Notes: generated by a model from the letters alone, not told the origin. DNA of 40,371 nt from Pseudomonas sp. 21 (GCF_000955805.1 NZ_JYOA01000007.1:170264-210634); one strand, 5' to 3'; counted from the first letter of the stretch, positions 9,093-16,968 are shown. A program made the numbers and translations.

Positions 9093-9093
9093 C
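9079..9093. promoter_or_regulatory. MexR operator, mexR-side site
   Basis: GTTGA-GCTGA-TCAAC, extendable to GGTTGAGCTGATCAACC (9078-9094). It is the second GTTGA inverted repeat of the mexR-mexA control region. It falls inside the upstream extension of the mexR frame, one reason for starting mexR later. Confidence 0.88.
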
Positions 9094-9126
9094 CGGATTT
9101 ACACAAGACTTACCGTGACCGAGCCG

Positions 9127-9561
9127 ATGACCCACACCCTGAATCCCGACCTGCCACAGACCCTGATGAAGGTCCTCGATCATTTGCGCGAGAGCCTCCA
9201 GGACGAACTGTGCGCCGAGGGCATCGACCTCACCCCGCCGGACATCCGCCTGCTCGAGCTGATCGGCGCCGATGCCGGCCAGAGCCTGCAGAGCCTCGGC
9301 CGAAAGATGTGCCGCGACAAGGCACTGGTGACCCGCAAGATCCGTGAAATGGAGACGCTCGGCCTGGTTCGCCGCGAGCGCAACCCGGACGACCAGCGTA
9401 GCTTCCAGCTGTTCCTCACCGAGGCCGGGAGCCGTATCGACGAACGTACCCAGGCCATCCTCGCACGAACCCATGACAGTCTGTTCGCGCCCCTGGACGA
9501 CGAGGAGCAACGCACCCTGACCCAGCTCCTGCGGCAATGCCTGCAGGGCCGGGCAGACTAG
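9127..9561 (+). CDS. mexR: MarR-family repressor MexR
   Basis: A dimeric winged-helix repressor of mexAB-oprM and of itself. The 144-residue form from the ATG at 9127 aligns with the known MexR N-terminus (MxxxxNPDL). The longer in-frame start at 9076 would put the second operator inside the coding region and is rejected. The DNA-binding core is at about residues 53-95: LGRKMCRDKALVTRKI is the recognition-helix region and RRERNPDDQRSF is the wing. The product is a few residues shorter than the 147-residue P. aeruginosa protein. P. aeruginosa MexR senses oxidants through Cys30 and Cys62; here Cys62 is present, but the other cysteine is at 29 and position 30 is Ala. The ribosome-binding site is weak. 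A strong terminator follows. Confidence 0.95.
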   Translation: MTHTLNPDLPQTLMKVLDHLRESLQDELCAEGIDLTPPDIRLLELIGADAGQSLQSLGRKMCRDKALVTRKIREMETLGLVRRERNPDDQRSFQLFLTEAGSRIDERTQAILARTHDSLFAPLDDEEQRTLTQLLRQCLQGRAD

Positions 9562-9570
9562 CGCTACAAA

Positions 9571-9600
9571 CGAAAACGCCGGCGTTCGCCGGCGTTTTCG
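9571..9600. terminator. Bidirectional terminator between mexR and yceI
   Basis: A 30-bp near-perfect palindrome: CGAAAACGCCGGCG, TT, CGCCGGCGTTTTCG. The GC stem is flanked by A4 and T4, so it can end both mexR (plus) and the convergent yceI gene (minus, stop at 9613). Confidence 0.9.
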
Positions 9601-9612
9601 CTGTCCTGCTTC

Positions 9613-10188
9613 TTACTGACGCACCCCTTCGACCGACAGGGTCAGCTCGACTTCCTGGGAAGCCGGGCCGAGGTCGCGCTGGATGTTGAAGTCCTTCAGC
9701 TTGAGGGTGGTGGTGCCGAGGAAGCCGGCACGGTAGCCGCCCCACGGGTCATCGCCCTGGCCGATCAGTTCAGCCTTGATGGTGACCGGCTTGGTCACGC
9801 CGTTGAGGGTCAGGTTGCCGGTGATCTCGGCATTCTTGCCATCGGCCTTCACGGCGGTGGATTCGAAGGTCGCGGTCGGGTTCTTCGAGACGTTGAGGAA
9901 GTCCGGGCTGCGCAGGTGCTTGTCACGCTCGGCGTGGTTGGAGTTCACGCTGTTGGTGTTGATGGTCACCTTGACCTTGTCGGCGGACGGGTTCTTCTCG
10001 TCGAAGGTGAAGGCACCGTCGAAGTCGTCGAAGCGGCCGTACAGCCAGCTGTAACCCAGGTGCTTGATGCGGAACTCGATGAAGGCGTGCTGGCCTTCCT
10101 TGTCGATCTTGTAGTCCGCGGCCATGGCCTGGCCAGCGGAGAACAGGGCGGTACCCAGCGCCAGAGCGGCGAACGTCTTCTTCAGCAT
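9613..10188 (-). CDS. YceI-family periplasmic protein (PasP-like)
   Basis: A secreted lipocalin-like YceI protein that binds isoprenoid or similar amphiphilic molecules. The P. aeruginosa orthologue PasP has been described as a secreted protease, a role the fold does not explain. The start at 10188 (MLKKTFAAL) has GGGAGA upstream and gives 191 residues, the same length as PasP. A signal peptide ends at AMA (about residue 23), then [20 protein letters not shown] begins the barrel. Typical YceI motifs follow, including the [10 protein letters not shown] stretch and [10 protein letters not shown] near the end. It lies 28 nt downstream of a cytochrome b561 gene, the same pairing as yceJ-yceI in Escherichia coli, so the two are probably co-transcribed. 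Confidence 0.92.
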   Translation of the reverse strand: MLKKTFAALALGTALFSAGQAMAADYKIDKEGQHAFIEFRIKHLGYSWLYGRFDDFDGAFTFDEKNPSADKVKVTINTNSVNSNHAERDKHLRSPDFLNVSKNPTATFESTAVKADGKNAEITGNLTLNGVTKPVTIKAELIGQGDDPWGGYRAGFLGTTTLKLKDFNIQRDLGPASQEVELTLSVEGVRQ

Positions 10189-10216
10189 TGAAGCAATCTC
10201 CCTTTGGGGTGAGGTG

Positions 10217-10771
10217 TTATTTCGCGGCACGACCGAGCATGCGGACCAGCGTCTCATCACGGTCGAAGAAATGGTGTTTGAACGCCGCCAGGGCGTGCAG
10301 CACGGCCAGCACCACGAGGGTCCAGGCCAGGTACAGGTGGATGGCGCCGGCGATGTCGGCCTGGTCGGTGATGCCGCTCAGGGTGGCGGGCACGTCGAAC
10401 CAGCCGAACACGCTGATGGGTTTGCCTTCGGCGGTCGAGATCAGGTAGCCGGCGATGATCACCGCGAACAGCAGCGCGTAGAGCGCCAGGTGGCCGAGCT
10501 TGGTGGCCAGGCGGGTCAGGTTGCCGTGACTGGCCGGGGTCGGCGGTGCCGGGCTGATGAAGCGCCAGAGCACGCGAACGATCAGCGCGATGGCCAGGAG
10601 GATGCCGATGCCTTTGTGGATTTCCGGGGCGCGGTGGTACCAGGTGTCGTAGTAGTCCAGCTCGCGCATCCACAGGCCCAGGCCGAACAGGCCGAAGACC
10701 ACCAGCGCACTGCCCCAGTGCAGGAACAGGCTGACCAGTCCGTAGCGAGCGGGGGAATTACGCCATTGCAT
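10217..10771 (-). CDS. Cytochrome b561 family protein (CybB/YceJ-like)
   Basis: A 184-residue inner-membrane di-haem b protein that passes electrons between the quinone pool and periplasmic partners. There are four membrane helices, with candidate haem-ligand histidines in FLHWGSA (helix 1), EIHKGIG (helix 2) and the AIHLYLAW and [11 protein letters not shown] segments (helices 3-4). The ATG at 10771 is preceded by AAGGA at 9 nt; a further in-frame ATG ten codons upstream has no ribosome site. It precedes yceI by 28 nt. In E. coli the homologous pair is linked to the acid/redox response, but the physiological role here is inferred only. Confidence 0.9.
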   Translation of the reverse strand: MQWRNSPARYGLVSLFLHWGSALVVFGLFGLGLWMRELDYYDTWYHRAPEIHKGIGILLAIALIVRVLWRFISPAPPTPASHGNLTRLATKLGHLALYALLFAVIIAGYLISTAEGKPISVFGWFDVPATLSGITDQADIAGAIHLYLAWTLVVLAVLHALAAFKHHFFDRDETLVRMLGRAAK

Positions 10772-10825
10772 CGATCGACATCCTTGAAAACGGGAATTCA
10801 AGACTAGCGGCTAATCCATCGAAGA

Positions 10826-10845
10826 AAAGCAGAAAAATCTGCTTT
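10826..10845. promoter_or_regulatory. 8-bp inverted repeat upstream of cytochrome b561 gene
   Basis: AAAGCAGA-AAAA-TCTGCTTT, 55-75 bp before the cybB start. On the minus strand the stem is followed by TCTTCG, so it could be a second weak stop for the amine-oxidase transcript or an operator for the cybB-yceI promoter. I cannot tell which. Confidence 0.45.
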
Positions 10846-10904
10846 GAAACATCGACTGACAAGATAGGTCATCTCCTGAAACGGCCGTGCCAGAGCCAGA
10901 AACG

Positions 10905-10930
10905 ACAATGCCGGCTTTCGCCGGCATTGT
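10905..10930 (-). terminator. Hairpin after the amine oxidase gene
   Basis: ACAATGCCGGC, TTTC loop, GCCGGCATTGT: a perfect 11-bp stem located 18 nt past the amine oxidase stop. The T-tract on the minus strand is poor (GTCGTTTC), so termination may be partial. Confidence 0.65.
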
Positions 10931-10947
10931 GGATGGAGCGGGTTGGC

Positions 10948-12438
10948 TCAGAACGGCAGCCAGGACATGATGCCCTTCTTCTCGCCCTTGGCCTCGGCCG
11001 GCTTGTCGCTGGCGGCCGGCTTGTTATCGGCCACCAGGGATGCGCCTTCGAGCACCGGCGTCTTGCCGGCATACAGGTCGCGGACCTGGCTGGCGGCACG
11101 CTTGCCGCTGCGCAGGGCGCCTTCGATGGTGCCCGGGTAGAGCGCATCGGTGTGCTCGCCGGCGAAGGCCACGCGGGACACCGGGGTCTCCCACACGCGC
11201 CAGAAGCGGCTGATCTGGCCCGGACCGAAGGCCAGGTAGGAACCGCCGGTGCCGGCGTCGGTGCTGTAGCGACGCATTTCGTAGCCGTCGTAGGCACCGC
11301 GCATCTTCGGGTAGTACTTGTTCATGCGGATCAGTACCTGCTCGGAGAGCTGGCGGTCACCGAAGGCCTGCATCACACGGGCGTTGTCGCCGGACAGGTT
11401 GATCAGCACGTTGGCGCCGCCCTTGGTCGCGGGCTCGACCCAGATCATGCCCAGGCCCTGGTCGCTGTAGATCTCGCCGGACAGGCGCGACTTGTCGTCC
11501 CACACCGGGCGCTTGAACTTCATCAGGATCTGGTCGCGCCAGCCATAGTTGGTGCCCTTGAGCGCCGCCAGCTGCTTCTCGTTCAGGCCCGGGGTCAGGG
11601 TGATGTTGCCCAGGGCGCGCAGCGGCACGGCCAGCACCAGGTAGTCGGCGCTGTAGCCGGTGGCGCCGACCTTGACGGTCACGCCATCCTTGTCCTGGCT
11701 GATCGAGGTGACCTTGGCGTTGGTCTTGATGGTCTTGATCTGCTTGACGAAGGCCTGGGCCAGCACCTGGCTGCCGCCGGGCAGGCGCGACGCGCGCAGG
11801 TCACGGTCGTCGACGCCGCGGTACACACGGCCCTGCTGGGCGAGGTAGAGCAGCGACAGGCGCGACGGTTCGTCGTAGTGCGAACGGATGCGCTGGTTGA
11901 CCAGCAGGCGCGCGGTCGGCGACAGGTTCAGCTTGTCCAGCCAGCGCGCGGCGGTGAGCTGGTCGAGGGCGAACAGGGTCTTGTTCGCCAACGGGTTGAG
12001 CGGGTCGTCGATGGAGGCGGACAGCTCGTTCAGGGACTTCTCGAAGCGCTCGAGGTCCGCGGCGACGGCCGGCATCTTGGTCTTCAGGTCGGCGCTGGTG
12101 TAGTAGACGCCGTCGATCAGGTAGCTCGGGGTGCGGACGAATTCCGGCGCCGGCACCGAATTCACCTTCAGGGTGTCCAGGTAGCCGTTGAGGGTCGGCT
12201 GGACCTTCTTGTTGCCGATCCACTCGCTGGTGGCCAGGCCCGAGCGGCCGCCCACCTGCGGCTTGGCTTCCAGCAGGGTCACCTGCCAGCCTGCCTGCTG
12301 CAGCTCGTAGGCCGCGGAGAGGCCGGCGAGTCCGCCGCCCACCACGATGGCGGTCGGTTGTTTGTCCTTGCCCAGCGCCACTACGCTGAACACGCCCAGA
12401 GCGAGCAGCGCGGCAGCGCGCAGCCATCCCATTTTCAT
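10948..12438 (-). CDS. Exported flavin-dependent amine oxidase
   Basis: A 496-residue FAD enzyme of the monoamine oxidase/phytoene desaturase-like superfamily, expected to oxidise amines or amino acids. The start at 12438 (MKMGWLRAAALLAL) has GGGGAAG 7 nt upstream; an earlier in-frame ATG at 12528 lacks a ribosome site and would hide the N-terminal hydrophobic segment. That segment (about residues 5-23) looks like a signal peptide or membrane anchor. The dinucleotide-binding motif follows at about 30-60 (VVGGGLAGLSAAYEL ending in LLEA). The C-terminal FAD motif AFAGEHTDALYPGTIEGAL is intact. The tail after residue about 465 is Ala/Lys/Pro-rich and ends KKGIMSWLPF. The substrate is unknown. 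The gene is divergent from bioA. Confidence 0.88.
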   Translation of the reverse strand: MKMGWLRAAALLALGVFSVVALGKDKQPTAIVVGGGLAGLSAAYELQQAGWQVTLLEAKPQVGGRSGLATSEWIGNKKVQPTLNGYLDTLKVNSVPAPEFVRTPSYLIDGVYYTSADLKTKMPAVAADLERFEKSLNELSASIDDPLNPLANKTLFALDQLTAARWLDKLNLSPTARLLVNQRIRSHYDEPSRLSLLYLAQQGRVYRGVDDRDLRASRLPGGSQVLAQAFVKQIKTIKTNAKVTSISQDKDGVTVKVGATGYSADYLVLAVPLRALGNITLTPGLNEKQLAALKGTNYGWRDQILMKFKRPVWDDKSRLSGEIYSDQGLGMIWVEPATKGGANVLINLSGDNARVMQAFGDRQLSEQVLIRMNKYYPKMRGAYDGYEMRRYSTDAGTGGSYLAFGPGQISRFWRVWETPVSRVAFAGEHTDALYPGTIEGALRSGKRAASQVRDLYAGKTPVLEGASLVADNKPAASDKPAEAKGEKKGIMSWLPF

Positions 12439-12629
12439 CGCCAGACTTCCCCGAATTGGTGCAAAGGCGCGAAGCATACGTGAGCGCCAGAAAGCCGAAT
12501 AGCTGTCTTGGTCGGCTGCCTGCAACATGTGTCGTGGGACGTGTCCTTGTTCATCTCAGGAGCATTGAATAGGCTTGCCGACCAGAGCGAGCCGACCGTC
12601 AGAAGAGCCATCAATTTAAGGAGCCGGCC

Positions 12630-14033
12630 ATGGGCCTGAATGCCGAGTGGATGCAGCGCGATCTCGAGGTGCTGTGGCACCCCTGCACCCAGATGAAAGA
12701 CCACGAGCGCCTGCCGGTGATCCCGATCCGCCGCGGCGAAGGCATCTGGCTGGAGGACTTCGAAGGCAAGCGCTACCTCGATGCGGTCAGCTCCTGGTGG
12801 GTCAACGTCTTCGGCCACGCCAACCCGCGCATCAACCAGCGCATCAAGGACCAGGTCGACCAGCTGGAGCACGTGATCCTCGCCGGCTTCAGCCACCAGC
12901 CGGTGATCGAGCTGTCCGAGCGCCTGCTGCGCCTGGCGCCGGCCGGGTTCTCCCGGGTGTTCTATGCCGACAGCGGCTCGGCCGGCATCGAAGTGGCGCT
13001 GAAGATGAGCTACCACTACTGGCACAACCTCGGCCAGCCGGAGAAGAAGCGCTTCATCACCCTGACCAACAGCTACCACGGCGAAACCGTGGCGGCGATG
13101 TCGGTGGGCGACGTGGCGCTGTTCACCGAGACCTACAAGTCGCTGCTGATGGACACCATCAAGGTGCCGACCCCCGACTGCTACCTGCGCCCCGAGGGCG
13201 TGAGCTGGGAAGAGCACTCGCGGACGATGTTCGCCGCCATGGAGCAGGCGCTGGAGCAGCACCACAAGGAAGTCGCCGCGGTGATCGTCGAGCCGCTGGT
13301 GCAGGGCGCCGGCGGCATGCGCATGTACCACCCGGTCTACCTCAAGCTGCTGCGCGAGGCCTGCGACCGCTACGGCGTGCACCTGATCCACGACGAGATC
13401 GCCGTCGGCTTCGGCCGCACCGGCACGATGTTCGCCTGCGAACAGGCCGGCATCACCCCGGACTTCCTGGTGTTGTCCAAGGCGCTGACCGGCGGCTACC
13501 TGGCGATGAGCGCGGTGCTGACCACCGACAAGGTCTACCAGGCGTTCTACGACGACTACGCCACCCTGCGCGCCTTCCTCCACTCGCATACCTACACCGG
13601 CAACCCGCTGGCCTGCGCCGCCGCCCTGGCGACCCTGGACATCTTCGAGCAGGACAACGTCATCGAGGCCAACAAGGCCCTGGCGGCGAAGATGGCCAGC
13701 GCCACCGCGCACCTTGCCGACCACCCGCACGTCTCGGAAATCCGCCAGACCGGCATGATCCTCGCCATCGAGATGGTCCAGGACAAGGCCACGAAAGCCG
13801 CCTACCCCTGGCAGGAACGCCGCGGCCTGAAGGTCTTCCAGCACGGCCTGGAACGCGGCGCGCTGCTGCGCCCGCTGGGCAGCGTGGTGTACTTCCTGCC
13901 GCCGTACATCATTACCCCCGAGCAGATCGACTTCCTCGCCGAGGTCGCCAGCGAAGGCATCGACATCGCCACCCGCGACAGTGTCAGCGTGGCGGTCAGC
14001 GAACGCTTCCCCGAGCATCGCGATCCGGGCTGA
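12630..14033 (+). CDS. bioA: Adenosylmethionine-8-amino-7-oxononanoate aminotransferase BioA
   Basis: This PLP enzyme moves an amino group from S-adenosylmethionine to KAPA, giving DAPA, the antepenultimate step of biotin synthesis. Its 467 residues match the Pseudomonas family length. The class III aminotransferase hallmarks are present: SSWWVNVFGH near the N-terminus, YADSGSAGIEVALKM for PLP phosphate, Asp255 in LIHDEIAVGFGRTG, and Lys284 in LSKALTGGYLAMS as the Schiff-base lysine. AAGGAG lies 5 nt before the ATG. Other bio genes are not nearby, as in P. aeruginosa, where bioA is separate from bioBFHCD. rsmE follows after 65 nt without a terminator. Confidence 0.96.
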   Translation: MGLNAEWMQRDLEVLWHPCTQMKDHERLPVIPIRRGEGIWLEDFEGKRYLDAVSSWWVNVFGHANPRINQRIKDQVDQLEHVILAGFSHQPVIELSERLLRLAPAGFSRVFYADSGSAGIEVALKMSYHYWHNLGQPEKKRFITLTNSYHGETVAAMSVGDVALFTETYKSLLMDTIKVPTPDCYLRPEGVSWEEHSRTMFAAMEQALEQHHKEVAAVIVEPLVQGAGGMRMYHPVYLKLLREACDRYGVHLIHDEIAVGFGRTGTMFACEQAGITPDFLVLSKALTGGYLAMSAVLTTDKVYQAFYDDYATLRAFLHSHTYTGNPLACAAALATLDIFEQDNVIEANKALAAKMASATAHLADHPHVSEIRQTGMILAIEMVQDKATKAAYPWQERRGLKVFQHGLERGALLRPLGSVVYFLPPYIITPEQIDFLAEVASEGIDIATRDSVSVAVSERFPEHRDPG

Positions 14034-14041
14034 TCGGCTAC

Positions 14042-14075
14042 AAGCGGCAGGCCGAAAGCTTTAAGCTTGCCGCTT
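14042..14075. repeat. Intergenic inverted repeat between bioA and rsmE
   Basis: AAGCGGCA (14042-14049) and TGCCGCTT (14068-14075) surround AAAGCTTTAAGCT. The wording resembles the AGCTTGCCGCTT-type intergenic repeats common in Pseudomonas. It leaves rsmE without an obvious ribosome-binding site. Confidence 0.5.
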
Positions 14076-14098
14076 TCCCCCATCAGTTCGACATTGCC

Positions 14099-14818
14099 AT
14101 GCGCCTCTCCCGCTTCTTCATCGACGCCCCGCTCTCCCTCGGCCAGCACGAGCTGCCCGAAGCCCAGGCCCACTACATCGGCCGCGTACTGCGCCACAGC
14201 GTCGGCGACGCGGTGCAGCTGTTCGACGGTTCGGGCCAGGAATACCTGGGCGAGCTGATCGAGGTGGGCAAGAAGAACGTCCGCGTGGAGCTGCGCGAAG
14301 CCTTCGCCGGCCAGGCCGAGTCGCCGCTGCGCGTGCACCTGGGCCAGGGGCTGTCCCGTGGCGAGCGCATGGACTGGGCGATCCAGAAGGCCACCGAACT
14401 GGGCGCCAGCGAGATCACCCCGATCGTCAGCGAGCGCTGCGAAGTACGCCTGAAGGACGAACGCGCCGACAAGCGCATGGCCCACTGGCGCCAGGTGGCG
14501 ATCAGCGCCTGCGAACAATGCGGCCGCTCCGTGCTGCCAGTGCTCAATGCACCGGTCACCCTCGTCGAATGGCTGGAGAGCTGCGAAGCGCAGCTCAAGC
14601 TGGTGCTGCACCCGGTGGCCGAGCCGCTGACCAGCCATGACAAGCCGGCCAGCCTGGCCTTCCTGATCGGCCCGGAAGGCGGCCTGAGCAATGCGGAAGT
14701 GGAGCAGGCCAAGGGCGCCGGGTTCCATGCCGCGCGACTGGGGCCGCGCGTGCTGCGCACCGAGACTGCTCCGGTCGTAGCGCTGAGTGTGGCGCAGCAG
14801 TTGTGGGGCGACTTCTAG
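14099..14818 (+). CDS. rsmE: 16S rRNA m3U1498 methyltransferase RsmE
   Basis: A SPOUT-class methyltransferase that methylates N3 of U1498 in 16S rRNA within the 30S subunit. The 239 residues fit the family exactly. The N-terminal PUA-like domain (about 1-70) begins MRLSRFFID. The knotted SAM-binding domain carries the signature LIGPEGGLSNAEVEQA (about 185-200) and LGPRVLRTETAPVVAL near the C-terminus. The ATG at 14099 is chosen because the start MRLSRFF is conserved. The upstream ribosome site is weak, suggesting translation after bioA read-through. No plus-strand terminator follows: the hairpin at 14839-14857 has its T-tract on the other strand. Confidence 0.95.
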   Translation: MRLSRFFIDAPLSLGQHELPEAQAHYIGRVLRHSVGDAVQLFDGSGQEYLGELIEVGKKNVRVELREAFAGQAESPLRVHLGQGLSRGERMDWAIQKATELGASEITPIVSERCEVRLKDERADKRMAHWRQVAISACEQCGRSVLPVLNAPVTLVEWLESCEAQLKLVLHPVAEPLTSHDKPASLAFLIGPEGGLSNAEVEQAKGAGFHAARLGPRVLRTETAPVVALSVAQQLWGDF

Positions 14819-14832
14819 ATTCTCTGCGATGG

Positions 14833-14857
14833 AAAAAACCTCTCCCAAAGGGAGAGG
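14833..14857 (-). terminator. Rho-independent terminator of the chp cluster
   Basis: CCTCTCCC-AAA-GGGAGAGG (14839-14857). On the minus strand the stem runs straight into T6 (14838-14833), the right layout to end the transcript leaving chpE (stop at 14988). The CTCTCCC/GGGAGAG wording is also a widespread proteobacterial intergenic repeat. Confidence 0.8.
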
Positions 14858-14891
14858 GGTGAGGCAAGACGGCAGCGCCGGTGCCATGCAG

Positions 14892-14915
14892 GTTCGCGAG
14901 CAAGCTCGCTCCTAC
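14892..14915. repeat. REP palindrome between rsmE and chpE
   Basis: Identical over 24 bp to the copy at 2688-2711. It pairs head-to-head with the inverted copy 29 bp further on. Confidence 0.88.
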
Positions 14916-14944
14916 GAAGAGCGCACCGAGCGGGCCGGCAAGTT

Positions 14945-14968
14945 GTAGGAGCGAGCTTGCTCGCGAAC
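14945..14968. repeat. REP palindrome, inverted partner
   Basis: Exact reverse complement of 14892-14915. The two copies form a BIME-like pair in the convergent gap between rsmE and chpE. Confidence 0.88.
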
Positions 14969-14987
14969 AGCCCGGGCGCCCGGCGAC

Positions 14988-15599
14988 TCAGATTCCCCGC
15001 AACGCCAATCCCGCCAGCACCAGCAACACCACACCGCAAAGCGCATGGCTCACCCGGTGCCAGCGCGGTGAAGCGTTGCGCCGCAACCAGTCCACCAGCG
15101 CCGCGCAGAGGAAGCAGCAGAGCACCGAGGCCGTCATGAAGCCGGCGAAGAACACCAGCGAATCCGCCAGCGAAGGCACGCCATCGACCAGCCCCGCCAT
15201 GGCGCCGCCCAGCGCGCCCCAATAGACGATGTTCTTCGGGTTCGACAGCGACAGCATCGCCCCGGAAGCAAACGCCCCGGCGTGGTGATCGCCGAGCGCG
15301 CCCTCCTCTACCACGCCGACCTCGCGTGCATCGCGCAGGCTCTGCACACCCAGCCAGGCCAGGTACGCGGCGCTGGCCAGGGTCAGCGGCAGGCGCAGGG
15401 TTTCGTGGCCCAGCAGCAGCGCCAGCCCGGTCAGGCCGATCAGCGCCCACACGGCATCGCCGATCAGCGAGCCGAACTGCACCAGCAGTGCCGGGCGAAA
15501 GCCGCCCTTCAGGCCACGGCGCAGGGTTTCGGCGAGCACGGCGCCGGGAGATAGGCAGAAGACGATGCCGAACAGCAGCGCGGCGAAGAACAGGGTCAT
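14988..15599 (-). CDS. chpE: LysE/RhtB-family transporter ChpE
   Basis: A 203-residue inner-membrane protein of the LysE/RhtB amino-acid exporter family, with about six hydrophobic helices. The N-terminal family signature is present (LFGIVFCLSPGAVLAETLRRGLKGG within the first 35 residues, with its central GAVLAETLRRG). A second signature, LSLSNPKNIVYWGAL, begins near residue 116. The length equals P. aeruginosa ChpE. It is the last gene of the Pil-Chp cluster, 75 nt after chpD, and it has no known essential role in twitching. Its true substrate is unknown. The start at 15599 is the only good ATG, and the ribosome site (CGAGAG) is modest. Confidence 0.92.
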   Translation of the reverse strand: MTLFFAALLFGIVFCLSPGAVLAETLRRGLKGGFRPALLVQFGSLIGDAVWALIGLTGLALLLGHETLRLPLTLASAAYLAWLGVQSLRDAREVGVVEEGALGDHHAGAFASGAMLSLSNPKNIVYWGALGGAMAGLVDGVPSLADSLVFFAGFMTASVLCCFLCAALVDWLRRNASPRWHRVSHALCGVVLLVLAGLALRGI

Positions 15600-15674
15600 G
15601 GATCGGCTCTCGAACAGGGTGGCGATGGCGCCATTGTGCCTGGACTGCAGCCGACCGAACTTGAACCGGATTGC

Positions 15675-16475
15675 TCAGCGCAGGGCGCGCTGGAAGTTGC
15701 CCGGCGACACGCCATAGGCCGCGCGGAAATGCCGGTTCAGGTGGCTCTGGTCGGCAAAGCCCAGCTCGTGGGCCACTTCGGTGGCCGGCAGGCCGGCGCG
15801 CAACAATGCCTGGGCGCGACGGGTGCGCAGTTGCATCGCCCACTGCCGGGGGCTCAGGCCCACCTGTTTCTGGAAACTGCGCAACAGGTGGAAACGCGAC
15901 AGGCCGAGGTAGGCCGCCATCTCGTCGAGGCTGGGTTGCCGCACCAGGTCGGCGGCCAGCCAGTCCTGCAGGTCGGCAATCCGCCCACCGTTCTCCAGAC
16001 CATCCTGTGGCAGGCGTACGCCCATGGCGCGGGCGAGCTCGGCCAGCTGCAGTGTCAGGCGTTCTTCGCCGCGCTGGCGGACGAAAGGGTCATCGCCCAG
16101 CACGCGCTCGACCGCATCGGCCATCGTGGTCGCCAGGGCAGGCAGATGGTCGGTGGCCCGTTCGAATTCCAGGCGCTGCAGGCCGAGCATCGTTGCGAGT
16201 TGGTCAGGCCCGACGTAGAGGCTGACGAACTGCCAGGGCTGGCCTTCGGCGACGCCACCGCCCTGGATCTGCCCGGGGTTGTAGCAGGTGAAACAGCCGG
16301 GCCCGGCATCGAAGGTACGGCCATCCAGCCACACGCTTTCCTCGCCGCGCAGGTTGGCGCTGATGACGAATTCGTCGTGGCTGTGGCGCTCGAAACGATG
16401 GCCGCCAAGGGTGGCGCCAGCGACCTCGAAGCCGGGTTGGTTCCCCAGCTGGGCAAGGCGCAGGCCACCGTTCAT
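15675..16475 (-). CDS. chpD: AraC-family transcriptional regulator ChpD
   Basis: A 266-residue regulator with an N-terminal AraC-type cupin sensing domain (about 1-150; RFERHSHDEFVISANLRGEES is the usual barrel strand). The C-terminal double helix-turn-helix domain (about 165-265) has DEMAAYLGLSRFHLLRSFQ as the first helix-turn-helix, and ATEVAHELGFADQSHLNRHF as the second. Its effector and targets are unknown. It starts 7 nt after the chpC stop without a strong ribosome site of its own, implying translational coupling. Its position in the chemosensory cluster is conserved in P. aeruginosa, where it is dispensable for twitching. Confidence 0.93.
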   Translation of the reverse strand: MNGGLRLAQLGNQPGFEVAGATLGGHRFERHSHDEFVISANLRGEESVWLDGRTFDAGPGCFTCYNPGQIQGGGVAEGQPWQFVSLYVGPDQLATMLGLQRLEFERATDHLPALATTMADAVERVLGDDPFVRQRGEERLTLQLAELARAMGVRLPQDGLENGGRIADLQDWLAADLVRQPSLDEMAAYLGLSRFHLLRSFQKQVGLSPRQWAMQLRTRRAQALLRAGLPATEVAHELGFADQSHLNRHFRAAYGVSPGNFQRALR

Positions 16476-16482
16476 GGCCGGG

Positions 16483-16968
16483 TCAGATGAGGCCGGAGTC
16501 GGCCAGTTTCTGCTCCAGCGCGGCCAGGTCGGGGATGCGCGCCTGGGCGTCGCCCAGGTCCACGGCGTCCAGCTCCAGCGGGGCCAGCGGCACGTCGAGA
16601 CGCTTGAGGTCGCTGCTGACCTTCAGCGAACGCGGGATGCCCTGCACCAGCAGCGCGAAGAACTTCACATTGGGCCGGCCGCCCAGGGCGTTGACCACGA
16701 TCACCCGCGCGCCGGAGCCGACTTCGGCCTGGCCGTCGGAGGCCGCCTCGAAGGACAGCAGCGGCAGGCGCAGGTCGCGCCAGGCCACCTGGCCCAGGTA
16801 CCAGGACGGCAGGCCGTCCACCGGGTGCGGGGCGCGGTAGGTGATCAGCTCGGCCACGGCCACGTTGGGCAGCAGCAGGTTGCGGTCGGCCAGCGGCACC
16901 AGCAGGCCGGTCAGGCTGCTGGGGGCGGCATTGGCAACGCCGGCATTGGCGACGGGAAGATCACTCAT
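16483..16968 (-). CDS. chpC: CheW-like coupling protein ChpC
   Basis: A 161-residue single CheW-like domain, the second coupling protein of the Pil-Chp system. In P. aeruginosa it is needed for some twitching responses but not for basal motility. The fold is visible in VAELITYRAPHPVDGLPSWYLGQVAWRDLRLPLLSFE, and an IVVNALGGRP strand follows. The N-terminus (first about 20 residues) is Ala/Ser-rich and probably disordered. It begins 11 nt after chpB stops and ends 7 nt before chpD. It is expected to link receptors to ChpA, in parallel with PilI. Confidence 0.92.
   Translation of the reverse strand: MSDLPVANAGVANAAPSSLTGLLVPLADRNLLLPNVAVAELITYRAPHPVDGLPSWYLGQVAWRDLRLPLLSFEAASDGQAEVGSGARVIVVNALGGRPNVKFFALLVQGIPRSLKVSSDLKRLDVPLAPLELDAVDLGDAQARIPDLAALEQKLADSGLI

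Noticed and set aside
9076..9126. Upstream in-frame ATG giving a 161-residue MexR
   Set aside because: It would place the second MexR operator and promoter elements inside the coding region, and it adds 17 residues absent from the known MexR N-terminus.
12647..14098. A frame running open through bioA and fused to the start of rsmE
   Set aside because: The bioA part is an Arg/Pro-rich out-of-frame translation. RsmE begins naturally at 14099 with its conserved N-terminus, so no fusion protein is supported.
14839..14857. Hairpin after rsmE as an rsmE terminator
   Set aside because: The T-run lies on the minus-strand side only, so it suits the transcript coming from chpE rather than rsmE.
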